Part shown: one piece after another, positions 6,458 through 13,412 of the stretch
Numbering within the stretch: position 1 is the first letter of the stretch
Layout: each line of letters starts with the position of its first letter
Origin: Actinomycetes bacterium
Lineage (GTDB): Bacteria > Actinomycetota > Actinomycetes > Mycobacteriales > Mycobacteriaceae
Length of the DNA: 17,010 nt
Direction: 5' to 3'
NCBI GenBank assembly: GCA_022600695.1
Contig: JAHZJY010000262.1
Location: forward strand, 1 to 17,010
Program-made: the position numbers and the translations under genes
The notes under the pieces: model-generated
What the model saw: the letters and a program-made list of their open reading frames with translations, nothing else
Database searches by the model: none
What the model was told of the DNA's origin: nothing

Positions 6458-8170
6458 ATGCCTGATCGAATCCTGAGAGCCGGGACCGTCATCACCATGG
6501 ACCCGAATCGTCCCCGGGCCGAGGCAGTGGTCGTCGCGAACGGCCGGATCAGCGCCGTCGGTTCACTCGCCGAGTGCCGCGCGGCCGCCCCGGACGCCGA
6601 CGTGGTCGATACCGGTGCGGCGGCCCTGCTACCCGGTCTTGTCGAACCGCACAGCCACCCGATGATGAGCGGTGTCGCCCTGAATCCGCCGGCCCGCAAC
6701 ATCACCCCGTTCAACGATCCGAACTGGACGGATGTGCAGAAGGTGTTCACCGCCGCGATCGCCGAAAGCGATCCGGGCACACCGCTGTTGTTCTCCGGCT
6801 TCGACGCACTGTTACACCAGCGTCCCGCGCCGGAGGCGCCCGAGCTGGACACGATCTTCGGGGACCGGGTGGCGGTGATCATCGACAATTCCGGCCACGG
6901 GGTCTACTTCAACACCGCGCTGATGAAGTCGAAGGGCTGGGACCTCACCCCGCCCGCCGACCCCGCCGGGGCGCATTTCGGCCGCAATCCCGATGGCAGC
7001 CTCAACGGTCAGGGCTTCGAGACCGCGGTGTTGTTCGCCGTAGTGGGCGATATCCTCGCCACGCTGGGAAACCCCCTGCTGGCCGCGGCGGAGTATTACA
7101 CGACGATGGCGCGGGCCGGTCTGACATCCACCTCGGACATGACCTTCGACCTCAGCCTCAAACCCGGGTACGAGGCGCTGGCGGCCGCTCCGTCCTGCCC
7201 GCTGCGGCTCAGCATGTGGGAGGTCTCCACCAGTGACACCTTCACCGAGCCCACATCCTTCGCCGCCGGCGACGAATGGCTGATCAAACAAGGCGTCAAA
7301 CTGTGGACCGACGGCTCCCCCTGGGTGGGCAACATCGGCATCTCGTTTCCGTATCTGGACAGCGATGCCACCCGGCTGGCCGGCATCGACCCGGCCAGGG
7401 CCGGCGGACCGCAGTCGATGAACTACACGCGAGCCGAGCTGGACACCATTCTGGACAAGGCCGCACCGGCCGGGTGGCAGATGGCTCTGCACGCCAACGG
7501 TGACCTGGCCATCGACTTGGCGCTGGATGCCTACGAGGCCGCCCTGCGGCGGCACAATCTGCTCGGCACCGACCACCGCTGGCGTATCGAGCATCTCGGC
7601 GCGGGTATCCGCAAGCACTTCGACCGGGCCGCCGAACTCGGCGTGTACACCTCGATGGCGCCGTTTCAGTACTACTACTGGGGTGATCTTCTGGACGGGC
7701 AGATGTTCGACCACGAACACGGCGCCCGCTGGCAGTCGTTCGGCGATGCCGCGGCCTCCGGTGCGGTGGTGTCGTTCCACAACGACGGTTCGGTGTCCCC
7801 GCCGACCCCGATCCTCAACGTCGCCACCGCGGTGACCCGGCATACCCGCTCCGGCGCGGTCCACGGTCCGGACCAGACGATGCCGCTGGAGCAGGCGCTG
7901 CGGGCGCACACCATCGACGCCGCGCGAACCCTGCACCGGGAAGCGCTCATCGGCTCGATCACCCCCGGCAAACTGGCCGACTTCACCGAACTCGCGGCCG
8001 ACCCGTACGCCGTTGACCCGATGACGTTGGCCGAGAAGGCCACCGTGAACGGAACCTGGCTAGGCGGCGACCGCATCGACCTGGACACTTTCCTGGGCGC
8101 GGTAGGCGGCGCCGACGCCGCTCCGCACGCGCATCTGGCTGAACGGTCGATCGACCGGCGCTGCTGCTGA
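6458..8170 (+). CDS. YtcJ-like metal-dependent amidohydrolase (Amidohydro_3 family)
   Basis: This 570-residue protein is a full-length member of the YtcJ/NfdA-type amidohydrolases. It has the N-terminal small beta domain (ILRAGTVITMDPN...AVVVANGRISAVG) and then the metal-dependent barrel. Candidate metal and catalytic residues are H65 and H67 (LVEPHSHP), K281 (VKLWTDGSPW), H345 (LHANGDLAID), H379 (WRIEHLG) and D443 (SFHNDGSVSPPTP). The C-terminal GSITPGKLADF (499-509) is the usual return to the small domain. Substrates in this family are amides, carbamates or N-formyl compounds and cannot be told from sequence. No signal peptide is visible. The ATG at 6458 has GGAAG/GGAG upstream; the frame is open earlier but that part overlaps cobD. 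I do not recall this gene at this place in M. tuberculosis, so it is probably accessory. A hairpin overlaps its stop. Confidence 0.9.
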   Translation: MPDRILRAGTVITMDPNRPRAEAVVVANGRISAVGSLAECRAAAPDADVVDTGAAALLPGLVEPHSHPMMSGVALNPPARNITPFNDPNWTDVQKVFTAAIAESDPGTPLLFSGFDALLHQRPAPEAPELDTIFGDRVAVIIDNSGHGVYFNTALMKSKGWDLTPPADPAGAHFGRNPDGSLNGQGFETAVLFAVVGDILATLGNPLLAAAEYYTTMARAGLTSTSDMTFDLSLKPGYEALAAAPSCPLRLSMWEVSTSDTFTEPTSFAAGDEWLIKQGVKLWTDGSPWVGNIGISFPYLDSDATRLAGIDPARAGGPQSMNYTRAELDTILDKAAPAGWQMALHANGDLAIDLALDAYEAALRRHNLLGTDHRWRIEHLGAGIRKHFDRAAELGVYTSMAPFQYYYWGDLLDGQMFDHEHGARWQSFGDAAASGAVVSFHNDGSVSPPTPILNVATAVTRHTRSGAVHGPDQTMPLEQALRAHTIDAARTLHREALIGSITPGKLADFTELAADPYAVDPMTLAEKATVNGTWLGGDRIDLDTFLGAVGGADAAPHAHLAERSIDRRCC

Positions 8171-8196
8171 CGGCGGCCGCCTCCGCGGTCAGCAGC
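8163..8196 (+). terminator. Candidate hairpin terminator of the amidohydrolase gene
   Basis: A perfect 9-bp inverted repeat, GCTGCTGAC (8163-8171) and GTCAGCAGC (8188-8196), flanks a GC-rich 16-base loop that can itself pair. It spans the amidohydrolase stop codon. Only TTGT follows, with no U-run, which is common for mycobacterial terminators but leaves the function unproven. Confidence 0.45.
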
Positions 8197-8213
8197 TTGT
8201 CGGACCGTCACCC

Positions 8214-8219
8214 TAGAGT
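8214..8219 (+). promoter_or_regulatory. Candidate -10 element of the XRE regulator gene
   Basis: TAGAGT fits the mycobacterial -10 pattern TANNNT. Transcription would begin near 8225-8226. That would leave either a roughly 32-base leader carrying GGGGG at 8244-8248 before the ATG at 8258, or a nearly leaderless GTG start at 8225. No clear -35 is present. Confidence 0.35.
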
Positions 8220-8257
8220 CGGCAGTGCGTGGCCGGTTCAACACGGGGGTAGGCGAC

Positions 8258-8623
8258 ATGACGGTTTCATCCGACGGGCCAGGACCGGACGGGGTACCGG
8301 AAACCTGGCCGGAGTACCTGCGCCGGATCAGCGGCGGTGCCACCCAGGCCCAGATCGCCGCTCGTATCGGCATCGGCCGACTCTCGGTGTGCAACTGGTT
8401 ACACGGCAAGACCCAGCCCAAGGCGGAGAAGGTGATCAGCGTGGCCCGGGCTTTCGGTCGCCCCCCGGTCGAGGCTCTGTTGGCGGCGGCTTATCTCGGT
8501 GCCGAGGAGGTCGGCGGCCCGGTCAAGGTCAGCGTTTCACTGGAACAGGTGCTCGGCGAACTGCTCGGGGCCGAGGTGCTGCGTCGGCTGACCCGGCTGG
8601 ACAGCCTCACCGACAGCAGATGA
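8258..8623 (+). CDS. Small XRE-type helix-turn-helix transcription regulator
   Basis: This 121-residue protein has a Cro/CI-like helix-turn-helix fold at about 17-80. The reading is TWPEYLRRI (helix 1), TQAQIAARIGI (helix 2), RLSVCNWLHGKTQPK (recognition helix and turn) and KVISVARAFGRPPVEAL (following helices). The C-terminal 40 residues are short, amphipathic and Leu-rich (SLEQVLGELLGAEVLRRLTRL), consistent with a dimerisation segment. It has no ligand-binding domain. ATG at 8258 is preferred because GGGGG lies about nine bases upstream, but an in-frame GTG at 8225 would add 11 residues. Its targets are unknown; the adjacent amidohydrolase and the convergent peptidase/zinc-ribbon pair are the natural candidates, by position only. 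Confidence 0.85.
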   Translation: MTVSSDGPGPDGVPETWPEYLRRISGGATQAQIAARIGIGRLSVCNWLHGKTQPKAEKVISVARAFGRPPVEALLAAAYLGAEEVGGPVKVSVSLEQVLGELLGAEVLRRLTRLDSLTDSR

Positions 8624-8626
8624 GCG

Positions 8627-8663
8627 CCCCGGAGCGGACGCGGCGCCGCCGAACATGCCGGGG
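8627..8663. terminator. Candidate bidirectional terminator between convergent genes
   Basis: The 45-bp space between the XRE gene and the convergent zinc-ribbon gene contains CCCCGG (8627-8632) and CCGGGG (8658-8663). Inside these arms lies the 10-base palindrome GCGGCGCCGC (8640-8649). The symmetry and convergent position suit a shared terminator. There is no U-tract on either strand. Confidence 0.35.
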
Positions 8664-8668
8664 TTCCT

Positions 8669-10609
8669 TCATCGCGGCGGATCACCCTTCCACCGGAAAC
8701 TGTTGACGTATCTGCCCATATCCTGGGCGAGTTGCAGGTTGGCCCCCGACGGCATTCCGGGCCCGAATTCGGGCCCGAACTCGTGATAGGGGCCGGTAGC
8801 GCTCGCGACCAGCGCAATATCGTTCTTCACCGCCACCAGCATGACGATCCGAGTCGGCACATAGTCCGCGCTTGCGCCCGGCGGCCAGGAGTCGGCGACC
8901 ACTCCGTAACCCGGCTGATAGCCGACGACGGCGTTCGGGATCTCGTAGACCGTACTGGCATCGGGGAAGGTCGCGGTGATGAGCGCTTCGGTGACCTCTT
9001 GTGGCGAGCGGCCCTGTGCGGGCCGGGAGAACAGCCGCATGGTGCCGCCGTCGCCGGCCGTGAACGTGGCCGTCACCCCATCGGACCCGGTGGTGACGTC
9101 GTAGGCGGAACCCGGAGCGGGATAGGACACCGAGAACAGCTCGCCGGGTGCGGTGAACCGGGGCAGCGCCATCGCCGGCGGACCCGCCGTCGGCCGGCCG
9201 CAATCCGGCGGGCACTCGTACCGCGCGGGTTTCTGCGTGACCAGGATCGATACCCCGACCAGCCCCGCGGCGATCACGCCGATGCTCGCGGCCCACACCC
9301 CCAGCAGCCGGCCCCACCGGGGCCGACTCACCGCCGGGGCGGCGTACGGGCCCGGCGGCATTGCGTAACCGGGATAGGACTCGTTGTCGCGGTCGGGTTC
9401 CGGTCTCGGCGGGCCGGCAACCGCCACCCGATACGGCCGTGATCGCCGGCGGGCTTCACGTGATGAGCGCGACGACGCCCGGGTGGCCGCCCCACAGGCC
9501 GGGCAGAACGCCGTATCCGGTACTACCTGATCACAACGCACACACAGCAGGGGCTGGCTCTGACGGATCGGATCAGGAGTTTCGTGCAGCAGCGCCAGTT
9601 GTACGCCGAACCGCAGCGTCAGCAGCGCGACGAAGGTCAGCGCGATGTGTAGGAACAGCACCGTCAGTTGCGAGATGTTGAGGATGTCGATGACTCCGAG
9701 GCAAGCCTGAACAGCCACCATCGCCACCGCCAGCATGATCAGCCGAACCCGGGTGTGATCGCGGGCATCGGACTTCGGACCGGTGAACCACAGGACGGTC
9801 CCGATCAGCCCGCCGGCCGCCGCCGCGGTCAGCGGCACCGCCAAACCCCCGATACAGGCCTGGGCGATCACCCCGGCCAGCGGCCGCGGATGGGCGATCG
9901 GACCGGTGGCCAATATCGGGGCGAGTCGCGTCATGGTCGCACCCGTGGTGAACGCCAGCGCCGCCAGCGCTCCGATCACGAAGCCGTCCAGGGACTCTCG
10001 CGTCACCGGGCCCCGCAGCCGGACCAGAACAGCCGGAACGATCGCCAGGAGCGCGGCGACGATCGGAAGGGCGAGACCTTCGCGAAGTACGGTGCCCATC
10101 GCGACGCCGGCGCCGAGTTGGGCACCGTGGGAGCGCGCGAAGATCCCGCCGGTCAGCAGCATCCAGACCGCTCCGAGTGCGGTACCGACCGCTATCACGG
10201 CGATCAGCGTGGACCGGGGTATGTCCCGGTCCACATCTGCCTCGCGCAGGTACAGCAGGAACAGCAGGGGCACGCCGAAGGCCGCCACCGTGATGACAGC
10301 AGGGGGAATCTGCAGCAGGGCGAATCCGACCAGGCCGATCAGCACCAGCAACAGACCGATTCCGAACGGCCGCCGCGCACGCCGTGCAAGGTGCGGAAAC
10401 AACGAGCTGGTGATCGAGGGGCGCAGCACGCTCTCCTGCGGGGCCGCCACAAACGTATGAACCCGCAGCCACTGATCACCGTCGCCGGGTTCAGCACTCA
10501 GCGGCGTCCCGCAGCGGCCGCAGAAGGAACCGGCCGGGATCTGCGTCCCGCAGCCCGGGCATGTCATGGTCGGTACCGGGTCGCGCCCGGATCCGGCTTC
10601 GGTGCTCAT
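8669..10609 (-). CDS. Polytopic membrane protein with two zinc ribbons and an extracytoplasmic C-terminal domain; function unknown
   Basis: I do not recognise a named family for this 646-residue protein. It begins with a zinc ribbon (C17, C20, C30, C33; CPGCGTQIPAGSFCGRCG). About eight membrane segments follow, at roughly 82-100, 103-120, 134-156, 175-197, 207-226, 244-276, 288-309 and 312-341. A second zinc ribbon follows (C356, C359, C369, C372; CVRCDQVVPDTAFCPACG), then a Ser/Arg and Pro-rich linker. One more membrane segment (437-457) leads to a roughly 185-residue C-terminal domain (about 460-646). With eight N-terminal helices, both zinc ribbons would be cytoplasmic and the C-terminal domain outside. 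The ATG at 10609 overlaps the stop of the upstream S53 peptidase gene as ATGA, so the two are translationally coupled and probably act together. A PrsW-like protease was considered, but its motifs are not visible. Confidence 0.88.
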   Translation of the reverse strand: MSTEAGSGRDPVPTMTCPGCGTQIPAGSFCGRCGTPLSAEPGDGDQWLRVHTFVAAPQESVLRPSITSSLFPHLARRARRPFGIGLLLVLIGLVGFALLQIPPAVITVAAFGVPLLFLLYLREADVDRDIPRSTLIAVIAVGTALGAVWMLLTGGIFARSHGAQLGAGVAMGTVLREGLALPIVAALLAIVPAVLVRLRGPVTRESLDGFVIGALAALAFTTGATMTRLAPILATGPIAHPRPLAGVIAQACIGGLAVPLTAAAAGGLIGTVLWFTGPKSDARDHTRVRLIMLAVAMVAVQACLGVIDILNISQLTVLFLHIALTFVALLTLRFGVQLALLHETPDPIRQSQPLLCVRCDQVVPDTAFCPACGAATRASSRSSREARRRSRPYRVAVAGPPRPEPDRDNESYPGYAMPPGPYAAPAVSRPRWGRLLGVWAASIGVIAAGLVGVSILVTQKPARYECPPDCGRPTAGPPAMALPRFTAPGELFSVSYPAPGSAYDVTTGSDGVTATFTAGDGGTMRLFSRPAQGRSPQEVTEALITATFPDASTVYEIPNAVVGYQPGYGVVADSWPPGASADYVPTRIVMLVAVKNDIALVASATGPYHEFGPEFGPGMPSGANLQLAQDMGRYVNSFRWKGDPPR

Positions 10610-12231
10610 CGGGCCGACTTCTGCGCCTCGAGCAGGCTCTGGACGAGGACTTCGACGCTCGGGCTACCCAGCCCGGTGACCAGGTCATAGCCCGGTTTGG
10701 CGAAGTCCACCGCGTTGGCGCCGAGGGTGATGTCCCGGAATGCCGGTACCGTCGCGTCGCGGGCGACCTGGTAGAGCAGCGGGTTGAGATCACCGAGGGC
10801 ACTGCCGCCGCGCTCGATGATGAACTGGTTCATGACCGCGGTCAGTCCGGCCCAGATCGGCGCCGATAGCGAGGTGCCGCCGCCCACGACGATCTGTTGG
10901 CCGAACACGAATTTGACGCCGGTGATCGGGTCGGCCACCGCGGCGACATCGGGGGAAAGTCGTTGGCCGTCCCCGACTCCGACATCCAGATCCTGCTGCC
11001 AGTCCGGGCGGTCGAACAGCGCCGAGACTCCGCCCCCGGAACCCTGGGTGAGCGGAGCGTCGAACCACGCCTGTTCGGCCAGCCACACACCGTCGGCATC
11101 GGTCGACAGCGTGGTGCCGCCGACGGAGGTCATCTCCGGTATCGACGCGACCGCATCCAGACCGATGTCGTCGGTGCTCGGCGGGGCGGCCCATGCCTGG
11201 CCACCTTTGCAGGCGAGGCCGGCGAGGTCGCCGCTGGCGTCGAAGGCCGTGGTACCGGTGCGGTGTGCCGCGGCCAGCGCGGAACGAACCGGCACCAGAT
11301 CGGCGGCGGTGATGAGTTTGTCGCAACCCCAGCCGATGGAGAAACTCCATACCGCGCCGGGAAATCGCCGGGTGGTGTCCTCCATCATCTCGGCGATCTT
11401 CTCGTACGATCCGTCACCCTGCACTGTCGGCAGGGCGTTGACCAAAACCTTTGTCGCGTCGGGCGCGATCGCGTGGATGGCCTGAAGGTCCATCGTCGCC
11501 TCCCCGCGCCGGGCGGGTGGCTGACCCCCCACCACCTCCGGGGTGAACTGGGGCAGACCGAACGTCGATGCGAACATGTCGAGATCGGCCTGATCAAACC
11601 CGTCGAAGGCGAAGACGACCACCGTGACGTCCTTGCCGGTGTAGCCGCGATCGCGCAACGATTGGACGTCATAGGTTCGCAGCAGCGCGTCGGGTGTCAA
11701 GCCCTGGTCGGGAATATCCAACGGCGGCAACGGCGGCCGGGATTCGTGATACGGGGTGTAGCCGAGGACACGCCCGAATTCGATGACCTCGCCGCGCAGC
11801 GGAACCGGCACCGCGGGCTGCTGCGGGGATGCGTAGAAGACCTGACCACGCCGACCCCGGTAGTCGCGCACGTCCACATCCAGGGCGCCGGCCAGCACCG
11901 CGGGCCGACCCTCGAGGACGGCCCAGGAGTCACCCGTTCGCCACCGAACCGACAACCCACGCTGCTGTGCCCATCCGGTCAGCAGATCGGGGCGGGACTC
12001 GGCGTGCAGTGCCGCAGTCAGCCGGACGTCGTCGTTCTGCGCCGGACCGAGATCGGTCGAACCGGCCAGGAGTTGGGCAAACGGGCCACCGATCGACGCG
12101 GGCCTCGGGTCGGGGCGCGGATCGGCGGCCGGCATGGACCCCGCGGTGAACAACGCCACCACCACCGCGACGGCGGTGCGTGAACGTTGCGGCAGGATCA
12201 CAAGGTACGCAACGCTCCGCCGGTACGGCAT
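10606..12231 (-). CDS. Secreted S53 (sedolisin/kumamolisin) serine-carboxyl peptidase
   Basis: This is a 541-residue S53 peptidase. The N-terminus (about 1-36) is a signal peptide or anchor: basic residues, a hydrophobic run AVAVVVALFTAG, then MPAADP as a plausible cleavage site. Residues about 50-165 form the pro-domain (QLLAGSTDLGP, LDVDVRDYRG). The catalytic domain carries E244 and D248 (GEATMDLQAIHAIAP), the oxyanion aspartate D335 (FDASGDLAG) and nucleophile S454 (GGGTSLSAPIWAG). The calcium site is visible as D500-I501 and G514/D516 (RDITLG...PGYDLVTGLG). All essential residues are present, so it should be active after pro-domain removal. The ATG at 12231 was chosen because it starts the signal sequence; the frame is open further up but there it runs through a tRNA gene. 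TATTCT at 12256-12251 could be its -10. It is coupled (ATGA) to the zinc-ribbon membrane protein downstream. Confidence 0.92.
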   Translation of the reverse strand: MPYRRSVAYLVILPQRSRTAVAVVVALFTAGSMPAADPRPDPRPASIGGPFAQLLAGSTDLGPAQNDDVRLTAALHAESRPDLLTGWAQQRGLSVRWRTGDSWAVLEGRPAVLAGALDVDVRDYRGRRGQVFYASPQQPAVPVPLRGEVIEFGRVLGYTPYHESRPPLPPLDIPDQGLTPDALLRTYDVQSLRDRGYTGKDVTVVVFAFDGFDQADLDMFASTFGLPQFTPEVVGGQPPARRGEATMDLQAIHAIAPDATKVLVNALPTVQGDGSYEKIAEMMEDTTRRFPGAVWSFSIGWGCDKLITAADLVPVRSALAAAHRTGTTAFDASGDLAGLACKGGQAWAAPPSTDDIGLDAVASIPEMTSVGGTTLSTDADGVWLAEQAWFDAPLTQGSGGGVSALFDRPDWQQDLDVGVGDGQRLSPDVAAVADPITGVKFVFGQQIVVGGGTSLSAPIWAGLTAVMNQFIIERGGSALGDLNPLLYQVARDATVPAFRDITLGANAVDFAKPGYDLVTGLGSPSVEVLVQSLLEAQKSAR

Positions 12232-12258
12232 CGAAGTTTCATGCGGGCCAAGAATACT

Positions 12259-12272
12259 CGGGTGCGCACCCG
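12259..12272 (-). terminator. Perfect 14-bp palindrome between tRNA-Val and the S53 peptidase gene
   Basis: CGGGTGCGCACCCG is perfectly self-complementary and lies 13 bases after the tRNA 3' end on the minus strand, before the peptidase start. It could terminate the tRNA transcript or act as an operator for the peptidase gene. The sequence does not decide between them. Confidence 0.35.
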
Positions 12273-12284
12273 GCCTGACGGACT

Positions 12285-12359
12285 TGGTGGGCGTGGACGG
12301 TATCGAACCGCCGACCGCTGGTGTGTAAAACCAGAGCTCTACCACTGAGCTACACGCCC
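12285..12359 (-). tRNA. tRNA-Val (anticodon TAC)
   Basis: The minus-strand sequence folds as a complete cloverleaf. The 7-bp acceptor stem GGGCGTG pairs with CACGCCC. The D-arm contains AGCTCAGTGGTAGAGC. The anticodon stem CTGGT/ACCAG encloses loop TTTACAC with anticodon TAC, and the T-arm contains GGTTCGATACC. The discriminator A is followed by an encoded CCA (12287-12285). The anticodon reads GTA and, by wobble, GTG valine codons. The gene lies alone between the peptidase and ahpE. Confidence 0.97.
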
Positions 12360-12389
12360 GTGCCACAGGCTGCGCCGCACGCCCGTGCC
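12353..12389. repeat. 12-bp direct repeat at the tRNA-Val 5' end
   Basis: CACGCCCGTGCC occurs at 12353-12364 and again at 12378-12389, 25 bp apart. The first copy includes the 5' acceptor strand of tRNA-Val, so on the minus strand GGCACGGGCGTG is duplicated just upstream of the tRNA. On the minus strand TAGCCT at 12402-12397 is a possible -10 for the tRNA. Confidence 0.6.
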
Positions 12390-12434
12390 CCGGGGGAGGC
12401 TACCCGCAGCCGCCGCGGGTTGGAAAATCGTCGG

Positions 12435-12899
12435 TCAGGACGTCAACGCGGCGAGCGCGTCGGTCCACACCTTCTGGTCGCGGGCCTCACCGGGCTGATT
12501 GCATTCGGCGAACCGGACCACGCCGGTTCGGTCGATCACGAAGGTTCCGCGGTTGGCGAAGCCGCCGTCAGAGTTGAACACCCCATAGGCCTGCGCGACC
12601 GCGCCGTGCGGCCAGAAATCGGACAGCACCGGGAAGGTGAACCCGCTTTCGGTGGCCCAGATCTTGTGCGTCGGGGGCGGACCCACCGATACCGCCAGGG
12701 TGGCGGTGTCGTCGTTGTCGTAGGTGGGCAGGTTGTCCCGAACCTCATCGAGTTCGCCCTGGCAGATGCCGGTGAACGCCAACGGGAAGAACACCAGCAG
12801 CACGTTCTTGCGACCACGGAAGTCACTGAGGCTGACCGGCTGACCGTTCTGGTCCTTGAGGGTGAAGTCCGGGGCCCCGGCCCCGACCGCCAGTGTCAT
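12435..12899 (-). CDS. ahpE: One-cysteine peroxiredoxin AhpE (Rv2238c-like)
   Basis: This 154-residue thioredoxin-fold peroxiredoxin reduces hydroperoxides and peroxynitrite. The active site [12 protein letters not shown] carries the peroxidatic cysteine C46 with T43, and R117 (FANRGTFV) completes the catalytic triad. The M. tuberculosis equivalent is C45 in a 153-residue protein. No resolving cysteine is placed as in 2-Cys enzymes; the only other cysteine, in FAECNQPGE (about 137-145), is in a C-terminal loop and is not typical of AhpE. Recycling in the family uses mycothiol and mycoredoxin. The ATG at 12899 overlaps the stop of the upstream DUF3052 gene as ATGA. Confidence 0.96.
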   Translation of the reverse strand: MTLAVGAGAPDFTLKDQNGQPVSLSDFRGRKNVLLVFFPLAFTGICQGELDEVRDNLPTYDNDDTATLAVSVGPPPTHKIWATESGFTFPVLSDFWPHGAVAQAYGVFNSDGGFANRGTFVIDRTGVVRFAECNQPGEARDQKVWTDALAALTS

Positions 12900-13327
12900 G
12901 AATGCCTCCCGGCCGCCTTGGACCTCGGCTGCACCAGACGGCTGCCGATCCAGTCACCCAGATTCGCCGAAGACGTCTGCATCAGACCGGCGGTCGGGGC
13001 CGCTTCGGCGATGTCCGCCGGCAGCACATGCCCAGGTTTCCCGGTCTTGGGGGTCAGAACCCAGATGATCCCGTCTTCGGCCAGTGGAGTGATGGCGTCC
13101 ATCAACCGGTCCACCAGGTCCCCGTCGGTGTCGCGCCACCACAGCAGGACGACATCGATCACCTCGTCGGCGTCCTCATCGAGAAGGTCACTCCCGCAGG
13201 TTTCCTCGACGCTGAACCGGATGGCGTTGTCGGTGTCCTCGTCCCAGCCCAACTCCTGGACGATCTGATCCGGGTGGATGTCCAGCCTTTGTGCGTAGCT
13301 ACGCCCGCCGTCACTCAGGGCGACCAC
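12896..13327 (-). CDS. DUF3052 family protein (Rv2239c-like)
   Basis: This 143-residue acidic, soluble protein belongs to the actinobacterial DUF3052 family, whose function is unknown. Recognisable conserved blocks are [11 protein letters not shown], the acidic run [33 protein letters not shown] and a C-terminal [13 protein letters not shown]. No catalytic motif or membrane segment is evident. The start is GTG at 13327, supported by a strong AGGAGG ribosome site nine bases upstream. Translation could in principle start further upstream in the same frame, but the extra residues look unlike the family. Its stop overlaps the ahpE start (ATGA), so the two are very likely co-translated, hinting at a role in peroxide defence by association only. 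Confidence 0.9.
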   Translation of the reverse strand: MVALSDGGRSYAQRLDIHPDQIVQELGWDEDTDNAIRFSVEETCGSDLLDEDADEVIDVVLLWWRDTDGDLVDRLMDAITPLAEDGIIWVLTPKTGKPGHVLPADIAEAAPTAGLMQTSSANLGDWIGSRLVQPRSKAAGRHS

Positions 13328-13336
13328 CGTCTCAGA

Positions 13337-13342
13337 CCTCCT
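13337..13342 (-). promoter_or_regulatory. Ribosome binding site of the DUF3052 gene
   Basis: AGGAGG on the minus strand, nine bases before GTG 13327, is the best match to the anti-Shine-Dalgarno sequence that I noticed in the window. It fixes a non-ATG start that would otherwise be ambiguous. Confidence 0.8.
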
Positions 13343-13412
13343 CTTGTGTCGACCGCCTGCCGTGGCCCTATCGTCGCACGGCCCGACCGGGTCGGTCTCC
13401 TCGCGGTCGCTT

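Noticed and set aside
12285..12359. tRNA-Val as an active integration site
   Set aside because: No second copy of the tRNA 3' end and no integrase gene were found in the window.
12232..12366. N-terminal extension of the S53 peptidase
   Set aside because: The extra frame reads through tRNA-Val, and the signal peptide starts at the ATG at 12231.
13383..13395. CCGACC-G-GGTCGG palindrome between the lipoprotein and DUF3052 genes
   Set aside because: Its centre is too tight for a good RNA hairpin, and such short GC palindromes are frequent in this composition.
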